A stretch of DNA of 64,000 nucleotides, taken from assembly GCA_023079485.1 (NCBI GenBank), contig CM041102.1, forward strand, positions 1,683,269 through 1,747,268. Reading direction: 5' to 3'. The notes under the pieces are model-generated. The model was not told the origin of the DNA and did no database searches. It saw only the letters and a list, made by a program, of their open reading frames with translations. The stretch is from Archilochus colubris (lineage: Eukaryota; Chordata; Aves; Apodiformes; Trochilidae). Of this stretch, positions 25,201 to 37,650 are shown in pieces. Position 1 is the first letter of the stretch, and each line of letters opens with the position of its first letter. The position numbers and the translations under genes were made by a program.

Positions 25201-28200
25201 TTATGGCTATTCTCTGGTCTTAGTGTAGTTATTATATAACTAGACAGGTTGTTTAACTACCTAAAAGTCTTATAAAAGCTGCAGAATGCCTGGGTTAGGT
25301 GTGCTGCTGCTTCCCTCTGCCTTTTCTCTTCCCCTTTCCCCCCCGTGGATTTCTCTCATGCACAAGAAAGATGCACACAGCCTGGATGACCAATTCTAAC
25401 AGCACAGCTTTGGAGCTGTTGAAATGTTTGAGAGGGCTGTACAGAACTCAGGGCTTGAGCTGCATGGTAAAGGCACCCCCTAAGAGCAGCCTCAGAGCAT
25501 AACCTGCTTGCCAGTGCCATCCTGGGCTCTTGCTGCTGCTGTTTGCCTTTGCCTGATGAGCTCTCCAGGTTTTGCAGCTGGATTCAGTGAGTGGAACAGA
25601 CAAGTTCTTCATACCTCTTATCAAGCACTTTATTCAGTTTTTAATTCATCCTCTCAAGAAAGTTCATTTGGGGGTGAAACTATCACTGCCTCCATGGGAA
25701 CATCTTCCTGCTAACTTTTTTTTCCTGCCTTAAAAACATTGAACCCTGATGTAGACAATTCTCCAAGCCCCACAAATAAACACTTGAAGAGTTTCATCTA
25801 CTTTTGGCTCAGCCTTAGCATTTCAGTTACCAGAGAGAAGAAAGGAAGAAGGATGAATGAAAGATTGCTCCTTGGGATCTTGGTACTTAGCTGAATGACT
25901 GATGTGTACTGAAAAGGGGTAGATCAGTTTCTCTGGGAAGAGACAAAGAAATTGTAATAACTGGCCAGGAAGTCAGCTAAGAAAGGCAAGCTGACTTTGT
26001 TTTCATTTATTCCATAATATCTCCAGGCACAATAAGCTCCACGTGTGACATTTATGGGAAGACTTCTGGGAAGACTCTGCCTGTATTCTCTGACTACTGT
26101 GATGCACACATACAAGTAAGTTACACATAGAAATATCTTTTGACTCCACATCAGAAATTTGCTGCTGTATGTGCAGCCAATTTGCTCAAGAAAAAAAAAA
26201 AAAAGCTGACTATGTACCTTTCCTATAACCTTGGTATCAGTAGAAGAGAAAGATGGAGAGAAATCAAAGCCCTGACTGCAGTAAGGAGCTTCTGCAAGGT
26301 TTAGGAACCACTGGCTTGGCTTAGCCCCAGCCTGCAGCAGGCTCTGAACCCCACCAAGGAGGTATTGCAACTAGATTTGAAGAGCTGGTGCCCTCAGCAG
26401 CAATTTCAATTGGCCTCATAAGAACAGAAATCAGAATCTGTATTCCCATGGCAGCCCAGAGCATCCTATGAGCTGATAAGCAAACACATGCCTGGATCTC
26501 AGAGTCTTTACACACAGAGGTGAGTTTTTCATGGGAGGTGAAGCATGAAAGATGACACAAAGCTTCCCACTCAAGCTGCTGAGACCCCACATGCAATTGA
26601 TATTTGAAATATAATCTTTCTGGACAAATACTCTAATAACACCCCAGGAAACAATCCTAAAAAGCAGTTACTATCCCAGCACTGCAGCAGATGCAATTTG
26701 AAGCCTCGGTGACATAAGTCCTGGCTTCCTGACTTCAATGGCTCTGAGGCTCTATTAGACATGACTTTCAAGGGCTCTTTCCAAATCTGCTGGACTCTTC
26801 TGCTGACTCATCTCCAAAGCAGACCAGGTGGGTCCCATTAACTTCCATTCAGGAAGTTAAAATATGGAGAACGTCTCCACAGTCAGCCAAATATCTTGGC
26901 AAGGAAAAACCCTGGAAAGGAGCCAGTTCAGGAAGCAGCTCAGGATAATGAGGTTTATATTTGTTGGTGAAGTAAAGGAAAACCCCAAAGTGCAGAGTGA
27001 TTTGGGTGACTTAACCTGCTCACAATCTCCCATAACTGCAACAGGCTCAAGCCATTGTGTTTTATTTCATATCTAGACCTGGCTGAAAGCAGGGTATAAA
27101 AGTTAGAGCCACCTCTGAAGTGCCATAACTTTAAAAAGAAGATGGGAGGAAGTTGCTTCTTTCCAACCACACTGCTGTGAATTTGATTCCCTCTGCCCTT
27201 TGGGTCTTCCTATAATTTTTGAGAAAGATCCAATCCCTTTAATTTCAGCTGAAAAACTGATTACTAACCATGAGCTTAGTGTTTTTTCTTAAATCAGTTG
27301 GCAAAGAAGTACAGTGAACTCCCCAGAACAACAAGAATAATTTGGAATGCTATAGAAATCAATATTTTTTCAGTTGAGGAGGTATATGATAAGGTATTTT
27401 TCCACTTCTTTGGGGAAAAAAATGGAACATAGAATAGTTGGAGATGAACAAATTAAGTGTAGGAACCCAGATTTCTGATTTACTCACTATTTTGTAGTCT
27501 TTCTTATACCACAAGAATTTTGCAAAGCATTCCTCAAGAGCAAGCTGTATGAGATTGATGAATAAAAATTGAAGACAAAGTTCCTCTGCATCCTGAGAAG
27601 CCACAGGTCTGACATCCCCAAGTCACATCAGCTTCTATAGCTAATGAACAAGAGGGAAACAGCCAGAACAGCTTAGAAGTGCCTCTGATCTGACAGCCCA
27701 AAAGGCAAACCTTTTGGCTTAACTTCAGAGTGATCCTGGAAACCTCATCTGCAAATGCAGAATGAGACATTTCAATTGGTTTGTAACTCTGCTCCTTTAA
27801 GAAACCAAGGTCTGCTAATACAACAGCCATTCTAGAGAAGAGATTGTACAAGTGGTCATGGTTATTTCTGCCTCCCTAGAACATCCCTGTGCCTTTATAA
27901 TAATAACAGCCTGACTTCTAAATGCAGAGCTCGACAGTGATTAGTGTTTTGAGGCAAGCTGTAGGCATGAAGGTGATTTTTGAGCTTGAACTTTAGCAGT
28001 TTATGGAGCTTTTTTTTTTTTTTTTGCTTCCCTGTCTTTTGAAAGTAACTATTTAGGGAATCATTAGCTAGAAGGTACTAGAAATGCCACTGGTATTGCT
28101 TGTAACACTGCCTTTCAGCTGCTCTGTAATTGGAAAGCTGGTGAATCCAGCTCTACAAAGGCCAAGCAGCCCTGGCTGATTTACCAGAAATACTTGCAGA

Positions 28201-29960
28201 GGTTCAAGCTGTGACACCTCAGCCCATCCAAACCATCACTCCCCCCGTTCCCAGGCTGGAAGGAGCTGCACCTGAAGAGTGAGGCTGTGTCAAAACCCCT
28301 CCTAGTCACACATCAAGGCCTGCTCAGTTCCAACTTCAGCTAAATTCCAAACTCAGTATTTCCAGCTCTACCTCCAGTTTCAAGTGAAAGGTTTTTTCCA
28401 CCTTTTCTCATTGTCTTCTCCCCTCATACACAAATCCCAAAGCCCCCAAGCTGGACAAACTCCTTTTCAGGTGAGACCTCTAGAGGCAACCCCTCCATTT
28501 CTGTCACTTGACTTTAGATGCTTCCAACATCCAGAGCCAGCTTCCAGCACTGGAAATCTTGAAACAATTTTCCATTTCATGTCTTGAATGTAAAGAGGGT
28601 GAGTAATCCTTCCTAACAATTGAGACCAGCTTATATCCATAGCAAATAGAAATACAATCCTGCTAGCCTTGTACTTGCCATTTGACAAGATATGACATAT
28701 CTGACACAATATCTGCTGTTTTGTTCAGTCTGGCAGACTATCATTTCCTTGCAGAGGTTCAGTAATAAATTTACAGACCCATTTACAGCCATCCCTCAGG
28801 GGCTACTGAACAAGGAAAGCGGTGCCTTACTCATAAAGTTGGGATACTTGAAACAGAACTGAGCTCCTGTGGAGCCAGTGGATTTGAATTGCATCACTGT
28901 AAAGACAAAAACAAACAAACAAAATCCCCTGCTCGACAGAAAATTACACACACGTTGCACAGGAATAGCTGTTGGATAAAGATTAGCATTTTCTTCACTC
29001 TGAATATGATACTCCTTCACCTACTTAGAGAACTAAAGGAGAAAAAAAAGCAATTTTCAAGAGAGATCTCAGTGAAACCACAAATTCTGTCAGTTCCTGC
29101 AGTCTTTAAATACAACGATTTACTTATTTTTATGGCAAAATAGGTCATTCACTGCTTTCTCTGTTCCCAGAACAGAGATATCTAATGACCTAGCATGACA
29201 AATGCCAAAGAGAAAACTCCTTTAACTTGCTTTCTTTCTAAGTCCTGTTCTCACCTACTGCAAGCACCAGGACTGCTTTGATAGAAATTTAGATGAAAAG
29301 AAGAGATGGAGCTGTGCTGTGGCAGATCTGGGCCCAACAAACTCAGTTTTCCAGTGAGAGGGACACAAGCACATGCCTTTCTTTAACACAGTTTTGGGGC
29401 ACGTATCTGAAATCACAACAAAAGCAATGTCTTCAGAAGGAGCTGCAAGAATTTAAGTGGTAATAGTAATAATAATAAATAGTAACACTAAATAATGACA
29501 GAGGTCTCCCCACTTTTTTTTATACATGAGAGTGACCTTACAAAGCCAAAGGGGATTGGGAGGTCACTTATGAATCTTGCTGAGTCTTTCCATAACTTTA
29601 AAAATAGCTGCTTCTTCCAGAATGAAACTTAACAGACTTGAACAACTCTTTCAATTTGTTTTCTCTCCCAAATAAAACCTCCCAAAACTAGTTTACCAAG
29701 AAAAGTTCTGAGAAAACCAAAACTGAACAACCTCTCCTGTCATCTCTGGATCAGTTTCTATATTCAAAGCAAGTGTATTGCCCAGCAGGTCAGGGACACT
29801 GGAGTACACCCTGCCTGATCTGGGAAGGGATGTGCTCATTCCTGATGTGGGAACTGCACTCACAGATGGGACATTCTGGGTGATGCCTCTGTTCTCAGGG
29901 TGTCTTTCAAGTGTTCATCTATGGGCAGCACTCTGAAACATTGAGTTTATACCCAAGCAC
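22216..29960. other. Non-coding stretch with simple repeats
   Basis: No gene recognised. Items inside are: the GGAAT/GGGAT microsatellite (entered separately); A15 at 23810-23824; a 15-bp tandem pair GGATATCACACTT at 24065-24093; A14 at 26191-26204; T16 at 28010-28025; a CAAA repeat at about 28906-28924; and a TAA-rich patch at about 29461-29495. An AT-rich, enhancer-textured part lies at about 24745-24900. The 161-codon minus frame at 23298-23783 has no recognisable domain. Confidence 0.6.
22846..22899. repeat. GGGAT/GGAAT microsatellite
   Basis: About 54 bp made of alternating GGGAT and GGAAT-type units (GGGATGGGAATGGAATGGGA pattern). The units resemble the human satellite GGAAT motif, but the array is short and interspersed. 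It creates alternating GNGMGW-like peptides in frame, which are artefacts of the repeat. Confidence 0.9.
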
Positions 29961-29974
29961 TTCTTCTCAGCCCA

Positions 29975-30540
29975 GGACAGTGGGCAGTTTTCACACTGAG
30001 GGGGAAGCTCAGGCAGAAGTCTTCCATTCCTCAGCAGCCACGTCAGGCACAGATTTCTCAAAACTTTGATTCCTTCACCTCCTGGGGCCAACACAGCTTC
30101 AATCCTGTGCTCTACACTTACCCTTCCTATGCCCATTTCTCTCCCAAGTATGTTATTTCCATTTCAGAGAACTCACTTTTGCTGTTGGTTTAGCTTTTAG
30201 CTCAACTCCTGCTTTTTCCAATGCTTCTAGGAACCACTGCCTAGTTCCTCTACTGGTTTTCCCAGATCAAAATGTCATCTACACAAACCTTTGTACCTTC
30301 TAAACCATCAAACAGTTGTTGTATTTTCCTTTGAACACCTCAGGTGTTGAACATAACCCAAAGGGCAGCCTGAGGAAACAGTGTCTCCCAAAGGGGGTGT
30401 TGAATGCACAGAAATGTGTGCTGTATTTTTCCAAGGGCACCTGCCAGAACCCTGCTGATACATCAAGCATAGAAAAATATTTGCCATCAGCCATCTCTTC
30501 CAGAATGTCCTTGCCTTTTTACATGATTATTTAGCTCATT
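29975..30540 (-). pseudogene. Ty3/gypsy-type reverse transcriptase relic, broken
   Basis: Read on the minus strand, this stretch preserves the core palm motifs of a gypsy-type reverse transcriptase in order. Motif A is at about 30440-30480 (KYFSMLDVSAGFWQ, with the catalytic Asp at 30462-30464). A TPFGR block and motif B follow at about 30333-30395 (LPFGL.STPEVF). The VDDILIW box, equivalent to YxDD, is at 30262-30282. Weaker connection-region blocks follow (TYLG, then VSVEHRIEAVL) near 30110-30170. The enzyme would copy element RNA into DNA in cytoplasmic particles. The reading frame is broken: there is a shift between DILEEM and the upstream ELNNHV block near 30510, another just after motif B near 30325, and stops between VDDILIW and TYLG. 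No gag, protease, integrase or LTR was recognised nearby, so it is a fragment. The arrangement differs from retroviral RT (FNTPFGR and the PEVF ending are gypsy-like). Frames beyond 29975 are not assignable. Confidence 0.85.
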
Positions 30541-30580
30541 TGGGCCTATATGTAAACAACATGCTACACAATATAGGCCA
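30541..30580. repeat. Imperfect palindrome beside the gypsy relic
   Basis: TGGGCCTATATGTA at 30541-30554 is nearly the reverse complement of CACAATATAGGCCA at 30567-30580. A stem of about 12 pairs with one bulge can form around a short loop. It begins directly where the gypsy homology ends. It could mark an old insertion edge or be unrelated. Confidence 0.6.
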
Positions 30581-33500
30581 ACTCTGACAGCCCAGCGATG
30601 GAGAAACAGCAAGCAATTAGAAAAGCTGCCAGGCTCAGCTTGCAGTTCTCTCCCCTGAGCAGAGGAAACTCTGTCCCAGAAGCATCACTAAGGAGAGGCT
30701 GAGTTCTTTCAGGTCTCTACTCTTTTCCTCAAAGGCTGCCTTCAAGCTCTTCCTCAGCTGCTTAGGTTTCTTGCCCTTCCAGTAATTCAGTCTCAGAACT
30801 ATTCACTCTTTTCTATGCTGTTATTCCAAAGTCTTATTCAAACTTTGAACTGTTTGTTAGCCTGTGCAATTCCTTGCTGGACATAAACAACTAAACCCAC
30901 TCACTTTCACTCATTTAAATTTTCTATGCTCTGGTGCCTTTTTTTTTTTCCCCCTCCCAGTGTGAATATCATTATTCCTGGCTCCAGCTTGGATTTATAG
31001 CCAGACTAAAAAGAAGAAATGTCCTATTGACTTTCAGGTCAATAGTCTTCTACTACAACACTTTCTACCAAGTTTATGAAGAATTTCTTCCCCTCATACA
31101 TTCCCCAATTCATAATACAGAATTACACTTTCAGAATTAAAGAGGACTGAACCCACAAAAGCTAAGAGTATTACTTGCACCAAAAAAGGAACAACCAAAA
31201 AGGAACATCAAGACAGAGAAAAGACTCATATGAGACTGGAGACTGGAGGATGAGATCAGGCAGTGAAATGCAACGAGAAAAATGAAACAAAAAACTTAGA
31301 GTTGTGTCTGAGGAGGACCAGCTAAAGAATGGACACATGAGAGGTCATGGCCTGAAGACAACAAACCTTCTGGAAAAGAGAAGTCATGCTGCAAGGGAGC
31401 TCTTTTTAAGGCAGGAGGTGTAGAGACCCAGTGATAGCAGCAAAGCTCCCCAGTTCCACTGCTGAATAGAGGCTGGGATGCATTTATTTGCTCCTAGGTT
31501 GCACACAGTCCATAGGAACTTCCAAGAGGATGGGACTGGAAGTTACTCAGCTTTTCACCTACAACTAACCTCAGCTGGAACTGCAAGACTCCTCTCTACT
31601 CTGGACACAAACTCCAAAGAAAAACCAAGACTATAATGTGTTTGCAGTTGTCTTATTTTTGAATCATCTATATTTTCCTTGGATATTAAAAGCCATGTAT
31701 TTTCTTTTTCAGGCAAATGCATGACATATGGCCTAGTTTTTCCCCTCAGAAAAGGCATAATGCCATCACTGAGCCATGATTGCACAGTTGTTAAACAGCA
31801 GGGATTATCAGGCAGGACAATATTAAGTGGTATTTAACAGCAAGACCAAAGTTCCTTGTCAAATGCTTGACTTAGTGTTCCTTGATTGTTAGCATCCCAG
31901 CAATGAGACCTTTTGCACTGAACCATTTTTCATTTTGACAACAAACTACCGCAGCTATCCAGGGCTGCCTTGCTGGAGCTGACAGCAAAGGATTTTTGTG
32001 GCAGAAATATTACTGTGGAGTGGGGTTCAGGGCTGGAGGATAGAGGGTTTTATCCCTTTCCTTTCAGAGTGCAATGGCATTCCAAGCAGTAGGTGTCCTG
32101 AGTCACTGCCTGGCTAATGCACTCAGTGTGATCCTCTGTCTAGTCATAACAATGGTGGAAAAGGAAGAAAAAAAAAAAATAATAAAAGAAAATCAAGCCC
32201 TTAATGTGATTGTTTAAATTACAGGCTACCTTCTTTTGGATGCATCTTAATGAAGATGTACGATGGGGGGATAGGGAAGGAAGGTTGAGTTACTGATTTA
32301 GGGGTGAATTTCCACAAGGTTTTTAGAGAATCTGAAGTGCCTTTAAACCTCCAGCAAAGCTGGTTTTATTAAAGCTCTAAAAGCAAGAGTGCTTATGAAA
32401 GTTATAGTGTGATGTGAGCAAAAGGCAGGAAATAAAGGGGAAAAAAAAAGGGGGAACTTAATGAAGGTTTAATCTTCAAGGGAGTTTGGACTTCAAGACT
32501 CTAAATCTACTGGAATGGTCCCACATTCTGATGTCAAAAGCTGGCATCTTATGCCAGCACATTTAACATTTTCAGCTAGAAACTACTTTTTAAACCAGCT
32601 TTTTATACAGTTAAAAGATGAGAGGTGGTAGTTTGAGAATGCAAAGAACCATGTGATTTTCAAGGGTCTTTGCTACTGACAGATTTATTAGGGAGTTTAT
32701 CACTTCTTTTCCATCCTTTTCTGAATGCACATACTCCCTCAATACTTGCAGACTGGAAAATCCCTACAAAAGATCCTGAAAGTTTGGTTCTGGGGTATGA
32801 TGGAAAGAGCCACACTGCCTTTCACTGATAAAGGAACGGCCTGGAGTTTGCCATATCCATTTCTATTTTTTAATTCTCACATTTCATTAGTTTCCCTTTA
32901 ACTTAATTTTTCTCTTTGAAAAGGAACACAATAGCCCACCTTAAACGTCACACCTTTTTTAGAGTAATTCACACTTTCATTTAGAGGAATTCCAGTAAAA
33001 TTCCTGGAGAAACAGTTGCATTAGAACCAGAATTTCAGATACACTTTTTTTTTTTTCTTTGCCTTATTTAAAAGAGAATTGTCTGGACCTGGCCACCTAG
33101 AATGTCTGTGGCTTTGAAACAGCAGCTGGTGCCCTTTCAAACCTTTCAGGAATGCAGAAAAGTTCTTTTGAGAATCCTGTTCAAGTCAATGCCAATGAAA
33201 GCTTTTCCCCCCTGTTCTCCACAACTCTTGTATGTTCAGATTAATAACGGAAATGTTGGCAGTCTCTGACAATATTATTGGACTGAGCATTTTAACAGCT
33301 CCTGATATCTCTATACAGAATGCTGTCATTTAGCACTCAGGTTGGAAACTCCATCTGTGCTCTGAGCAAGCCATGTTCCTTTCCATGTTCCTTGGTTTAT
33401 CACAAAAGTTTCAAATGCTGTGCTCCCTGCTTCACAGATAAAATTATCAAAAATGCAGAAGATAAAATGTAATCCAAATATCATGCATCCTGATAGATAC

Positions 33501-36375
33501 TGCAGTTGATTCATCTTGCCATTCTAACAGCATTAAAATTGTAGGCTCACCTTAAACACGTATCAGGAAATTTAAGTCCTAATCAAATTGGGAAAAATCC
33601 CATTAGTTTGAACAAAGAAAATGAGGAGAAAAATTTCAAGTGCCCTGAGACTGTGAACAACCTGTAATTATGAATTATTAGCTTAGATGCTGCAGCTATT
33701 TTTCTTTTCTCATTTATTCATTCACTTACAGCATATGGTACAGAATTCTTTATCTAGCTTGACACTAGAAGCAGGAGTCACAAACTGTAAAACTAGCTCA
33801 CACAATGCATTCATCTCCATTGCTGCTTTCAGTAAAATGAGGGAAAATCATCATCAATAAACAAGAGACTCAACTCTATAATAAGGACCTAGGAACTGGA
33901 GTTTCTGTTTTCTCTGTAAAATGACACTAGACTTGGCTGGGTGTAATGTGACTTGGAATTAAAGTAAAAGAATCTGCATGCACTTCAAAGCAGCAAGGAA
34001 ACTTCCTAACTTGTACCTAAAACACAGTTCTTTCAATTAAACTCTATGTCAGTTCCTGGGGGTAGAATGGACACTGGACCGTGGTCCTAGCATTACTTGA
34101 AGCACTCTGTATGTACACCTTTTACTGTTTTCACACAAAAAAAGTGAAAATCCTGTTTCTTGCCAGAATATTTGGCTTCCAAAGTGTAGTTCAGCTGCTA
34201 TGGGAATTATATAAACCAGTCTGTTCTCAAGTAATTAAAACATTTAAAATAAAATAGTTATGCCAACAATAATCATGCCTTTCTAAAAATGGATTAAAAT
34301 TAACACCTTTGGTCCAAATCTCTCTGAATGCTGCGGTCTCCCCTGGTGTTCACCCTGCTATCTGAATGCTGTACTTAGTCTCTAATTTCCACAATGAGTA
34401 AACCTAAAAAAACCTGTATCTGGATAACCCTTAAATTAGGGATGTTTGAGGTCTGGAGCCTGATCAAGTTGTACACTTGGTGGTTTGGGCACCATCTCTA
34501 ATCCCTTCCCATCCATCTCCTCCATGGATGCACTTGCTGTGCTGAGCATCCTCCCTCCCAGGGAATCAAGGAGGTGGCTGAGCCCATCAAGATGGTGACC
34601 CTTCTGAAACCTCTTCAAAATGCCACTTTCTGAGTTTGTTTTATCTCCCCCCACAGCCATTCCAACAAGATTTTTGTAGCAAACCTCCCTAGGCTATAGC
34701 AGGAGAGATGTTCCTTGTAGGAAGGTGCCTAATTAATCACCAAATGGACACCGAGCTTCCTGCTGTGCTCCACCCTTTGCAAACTTCATATCCAAAAGCT
34801 GAATGAACCAGAGGGACTTTTAGATCTCACTGCCAGCAGTGGCTAAATTAAAAATAATTAAAAATAATTCAGATGTGTTCTAAAATGAAAATGGATTGTT
34901 CAGAAAGTGGAAAATGAAAATGCACCTCAGAAACTTGTTAGGATACACGTGGAAAATATATTGCTTCATGAGTACCCAACAACTGTTCCATCAATGCAAC
35001 TTCTTCCTAGGAAAACCTCAAGATATCACAGGGACATTTATAACTTCAACCACCTTTGATCAGGAAAAAAAGAACTCAAGAAGGGTTATGTTCAGCAAGA
35101 GATCCATAAGCATTACCAAAACATGATCTATAAATCTGTGACAAGTGGCATGTGATACCCAGGTCACTTCTGACCCAAACTAAAGCCCAGCACCCATTGC
35201 CAAAAGGTCCTCTGAACTATTTCTGCTTCCTGTCCCCACCCCAAACTATATTTTTCCCTTTTTTACTCTGAAGCCACAAGTCTGGAGGGTTCTCAGTGTG
35301 AGCTGTGCCTATGTCAAAATCACTTCACACCCACAGGAAAATTTTTTAATATGAATTGGGCTTTAAAAAACTTTACCTTGATTTAGTGAGAATATAAAGT
35401 GGGCCACAGTCAATGTGCAGTTTGTATGCACGGCAATGAATACTCTAACCTGAGGGATATCTGCTACCAAGGCAACATTAAGTACTAACTCACATTTAAA
35501 AAGCTCCTAAAGAAGCTCTTTATTCAAGGCAGAGTTTTCCAAATGAGCAAAGTAATGTTATCTAGAAGTAGACATTTTAAATATATATAAATATACAACC
35601 CTTTTAAATAAACACACTTCCAGGGAGTTTTTGCTGCAAGTGATAAGTTAGCTCACTACAGCAGGGTCTGCTGTGTTTTACTGCCTTCAGGAGACACCAG
35701 GCAGTGAGAGGGAGGCAGCTCAGGCTCAGTCAGCCCCAGGAGGAAGGAGGCAGTGGGGACACCACTGGTTGCAGTCACAGAGTTCAACAGAAAAATCACA
35801 ACATGCTTTTATTGGGGAGCTTCTCTTGTAATTTCAGATTCATTATCTGCCCTCGTGCCATCACTTTAAGAAAGATAAAGAAGGGGAGCCAAAAAAAGGA
35901 AGGTAAGCACAGATTTTATGGGCTGAGAACTGATGGCTCAGCTGCCAGTCTCCTGGCTTTGAGTGCAGGATCCATTACAGATACCTGAACTACATTTTAG
36001 CCATAAACTACATTTCAGTAGCATTGTAGCTACAATGGGAGATGAGGAAAGGTCTCCTGGAAGGCTGCCTGGGGCATACCCACTGGTGTTTATTATCTTC
36101 TGGCATAATCAATTCAGTGAGACTTTGCTGCAGCCAAAATGGCAGGAGAGAAGAGAGGCTGAAAACCTACACTTTGATCTCTGTTCAGATGTGATTTCCC
36201 AGTTGCATCAGGAGGCAATCTCTGTGGATGACTTGATGTCACATAATACACTCCCCAACTGGCTTAAAAAAATAAGCAGCTTTTGTGTACAATGGGATGT
36301 GTGTGTACAGACCTGCAAAGCCACACAGATGGAAACCCAGCCAGTTATTCTTCAAACCTAACCAAGTCCTTTCCT
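30581..36375. other. Non-coding stretch, no gene recognised
   Basis: No gene recognised, and no further gypsy domains could be read on either strand next to the relic. Simple sequence includes A12-type runs at about 32168-32179, T12 at 33045-33056, a 10-bp tandem TAAAAATAAT pair at about 34848-34868, and an AT patch at about 35580-35600. A short minus frame at 34436-34660 (74 codons) lacks any recognisable domain. The part at about 33230-33305 (TTAATAACGGAAATG, then CAATATTATTGGAC) has the texture of a conserved element but is short. Confidence 0.58.
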
Positions 36376-36379
36376 CACA

Positions 36380-36545
36380 AAAATCTTCCAACAGCCCTGT
36401 GCAAGCATTATTTAATTCCACTCAATTTTGCAGTATCTCTATTTAGCAGCTGGAAAGACTGAGGGATGGGGAAATGAAATGTGCCACCTAACTGGTGTAA
36501 GTAGAGAAGAAGTCTGGGTTGCTGCCTTGACTCTTGAGCTCTAGC
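36380..36545 (-). repeat. MIR/CORE-SINE-like relic
   Basis: Several blocks of a reversed MIR appear in the correct order. CCAACAGCCCTGTGCAAG resembles CACAACAACCCTGTGAGGTA. CAGCTGGAAAGACTGAGG resembles CAGATGAGGAAACTGAGG. GAAATGAAATGTGCCACC resembles the TTAAGTGACTTGCCC segment. GAAGTCTGGGTTGCTGCC resembles the GAACCCAGGTCTCCTGAC segment. Four ordered weak matches make chance unlikely, although each alone is poor. Confidence 0.6.
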
Positions 36546-37590
36546 TGAGATCTCCAGGTAATCCTCTTCCCATGCATTTTCAAAGTAAGAAAACTCAGTA
36601 AATAGGAACTACAAAGTGCTTCCAGTTTTGAAGGAAATGGTTATAACTGTGATTCTCTCAGTGTGCCCAGTGGGAGACACAGGAATATTTTTACCCATCT
36701 CAGCAGTTGACGAATTTTCCCACAGATCTTCTAGGGAATTGAGATGTCTTTCCAAAGCAATAAAACCTGAGATTTTTAATACTGACATGTTTCTTTTTCT
36801 CTTAGAAAAATCTCCTCAGCCCTTTAACTCCCCTTGAAGCTACCTTTAAGCAAGGGCCACTCACTCTACAGGCAAAAAGGCAATCTCCCTACAAAAGCAG
36901 CATTTTTGGACAGACCCTGTGCCCATGGCATTATCTCCCTTTGCTATAGTCTGAGCTTTGATCTCGCAGCTTTTCATCCCAGTGCTGAGAATGAGAGCTC
37001 TTGGGGGCATCCTCAGCACTGGGTCTGCCTGGAGCACATTGTTCCCTCTCCAGGCTCTGCAGGGCTATCTCTCAGCAAGGATCCTTGATCCATCGAGGGC
37101 AGGGGCTCTGAAGCAGGCACTCTGCTAACAGGAGCTGTTAACGAGGAGCTCTGGGCATGCCAGAGGACAGAGATGTTTCACATTCCAGCCTTTGATGCCT
37201 TTCGGACCTCAGCTGACAGACACGGTGTCTTCAGCCCTGGCACAGAAGGGACTTCACAGGCAAGCACAAAGCAACATGGTTTATCAAATTAAGAGAAGGA
37301 AAAAAGTCTTAGCCCAGACTGTTTGGAAAGAGCTGGAAAAGACAGGCATTCTTTTCAACTTTGCTCCCTCCTGTTCTATTCTCCTTTGCAAAAGCATTGG
37401 TGGAAGGGATGTTTGTGGTTGAAGGGATGAGCCAGAGGAACCCCCTCTGTCTGTGCTGCATCTCCTGGGTAGCAGTGAGGATGTGGCAGCCTTCATCTCC
37501 ACCCAAGTACCTGTTCAGCAGTAACCCTCTGCAGGGAGGTGTCTCCTGAGTGATGGAGTTCAATCACCAGAGATGAAAAGCAATTAATAA
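36546..37590. other. Non-coding stretch, no gene recognised
   Basis: Nothing recognised. Overlapping short frames on both strands at 37192-37563 have no domain signature. Confidence 0.6.
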
Positions 37591-37593
37591 ACC

Positions 37594-37650
37594 TGCTGGA
37601 CCAAGTGGCCTCAAAGGGTTCTCTCAGCCCTGCTTTCCATTATCTGCCCT
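37594..37650 (+). repeat. CR1-like LINE 3' tail, probable
   Basis: GCTGGACCAAGTGGCCTCAA followed by AGGGTTCTCTCAGCCCTGCTTTCC resembles the CR1-type 3' end GGATTAGATGACCTCTAGAG, GTCCCTTCCAGCCCTACTTT. The typical terminal ATTCTATG repeats are absent, so this is either old or cut short. CR1 is the main LINE of birds and commonly leaves only such 3' ends. Confidence 0.4.

Noticed and set aside
29400..29970. Continuation of the gypsy element into RNase H or integrase
   Set aside because: A few residues near 29930 could be read as linker sequence, but no HHCC zinc finger, D,D-35-E or RNase H motif can be seen.
34436..34660. 74-codon minus-strand frame with protein-like composition
   Set aside because: Charged residues are well spread, but there is no known family, no promoter and no splice evidence.
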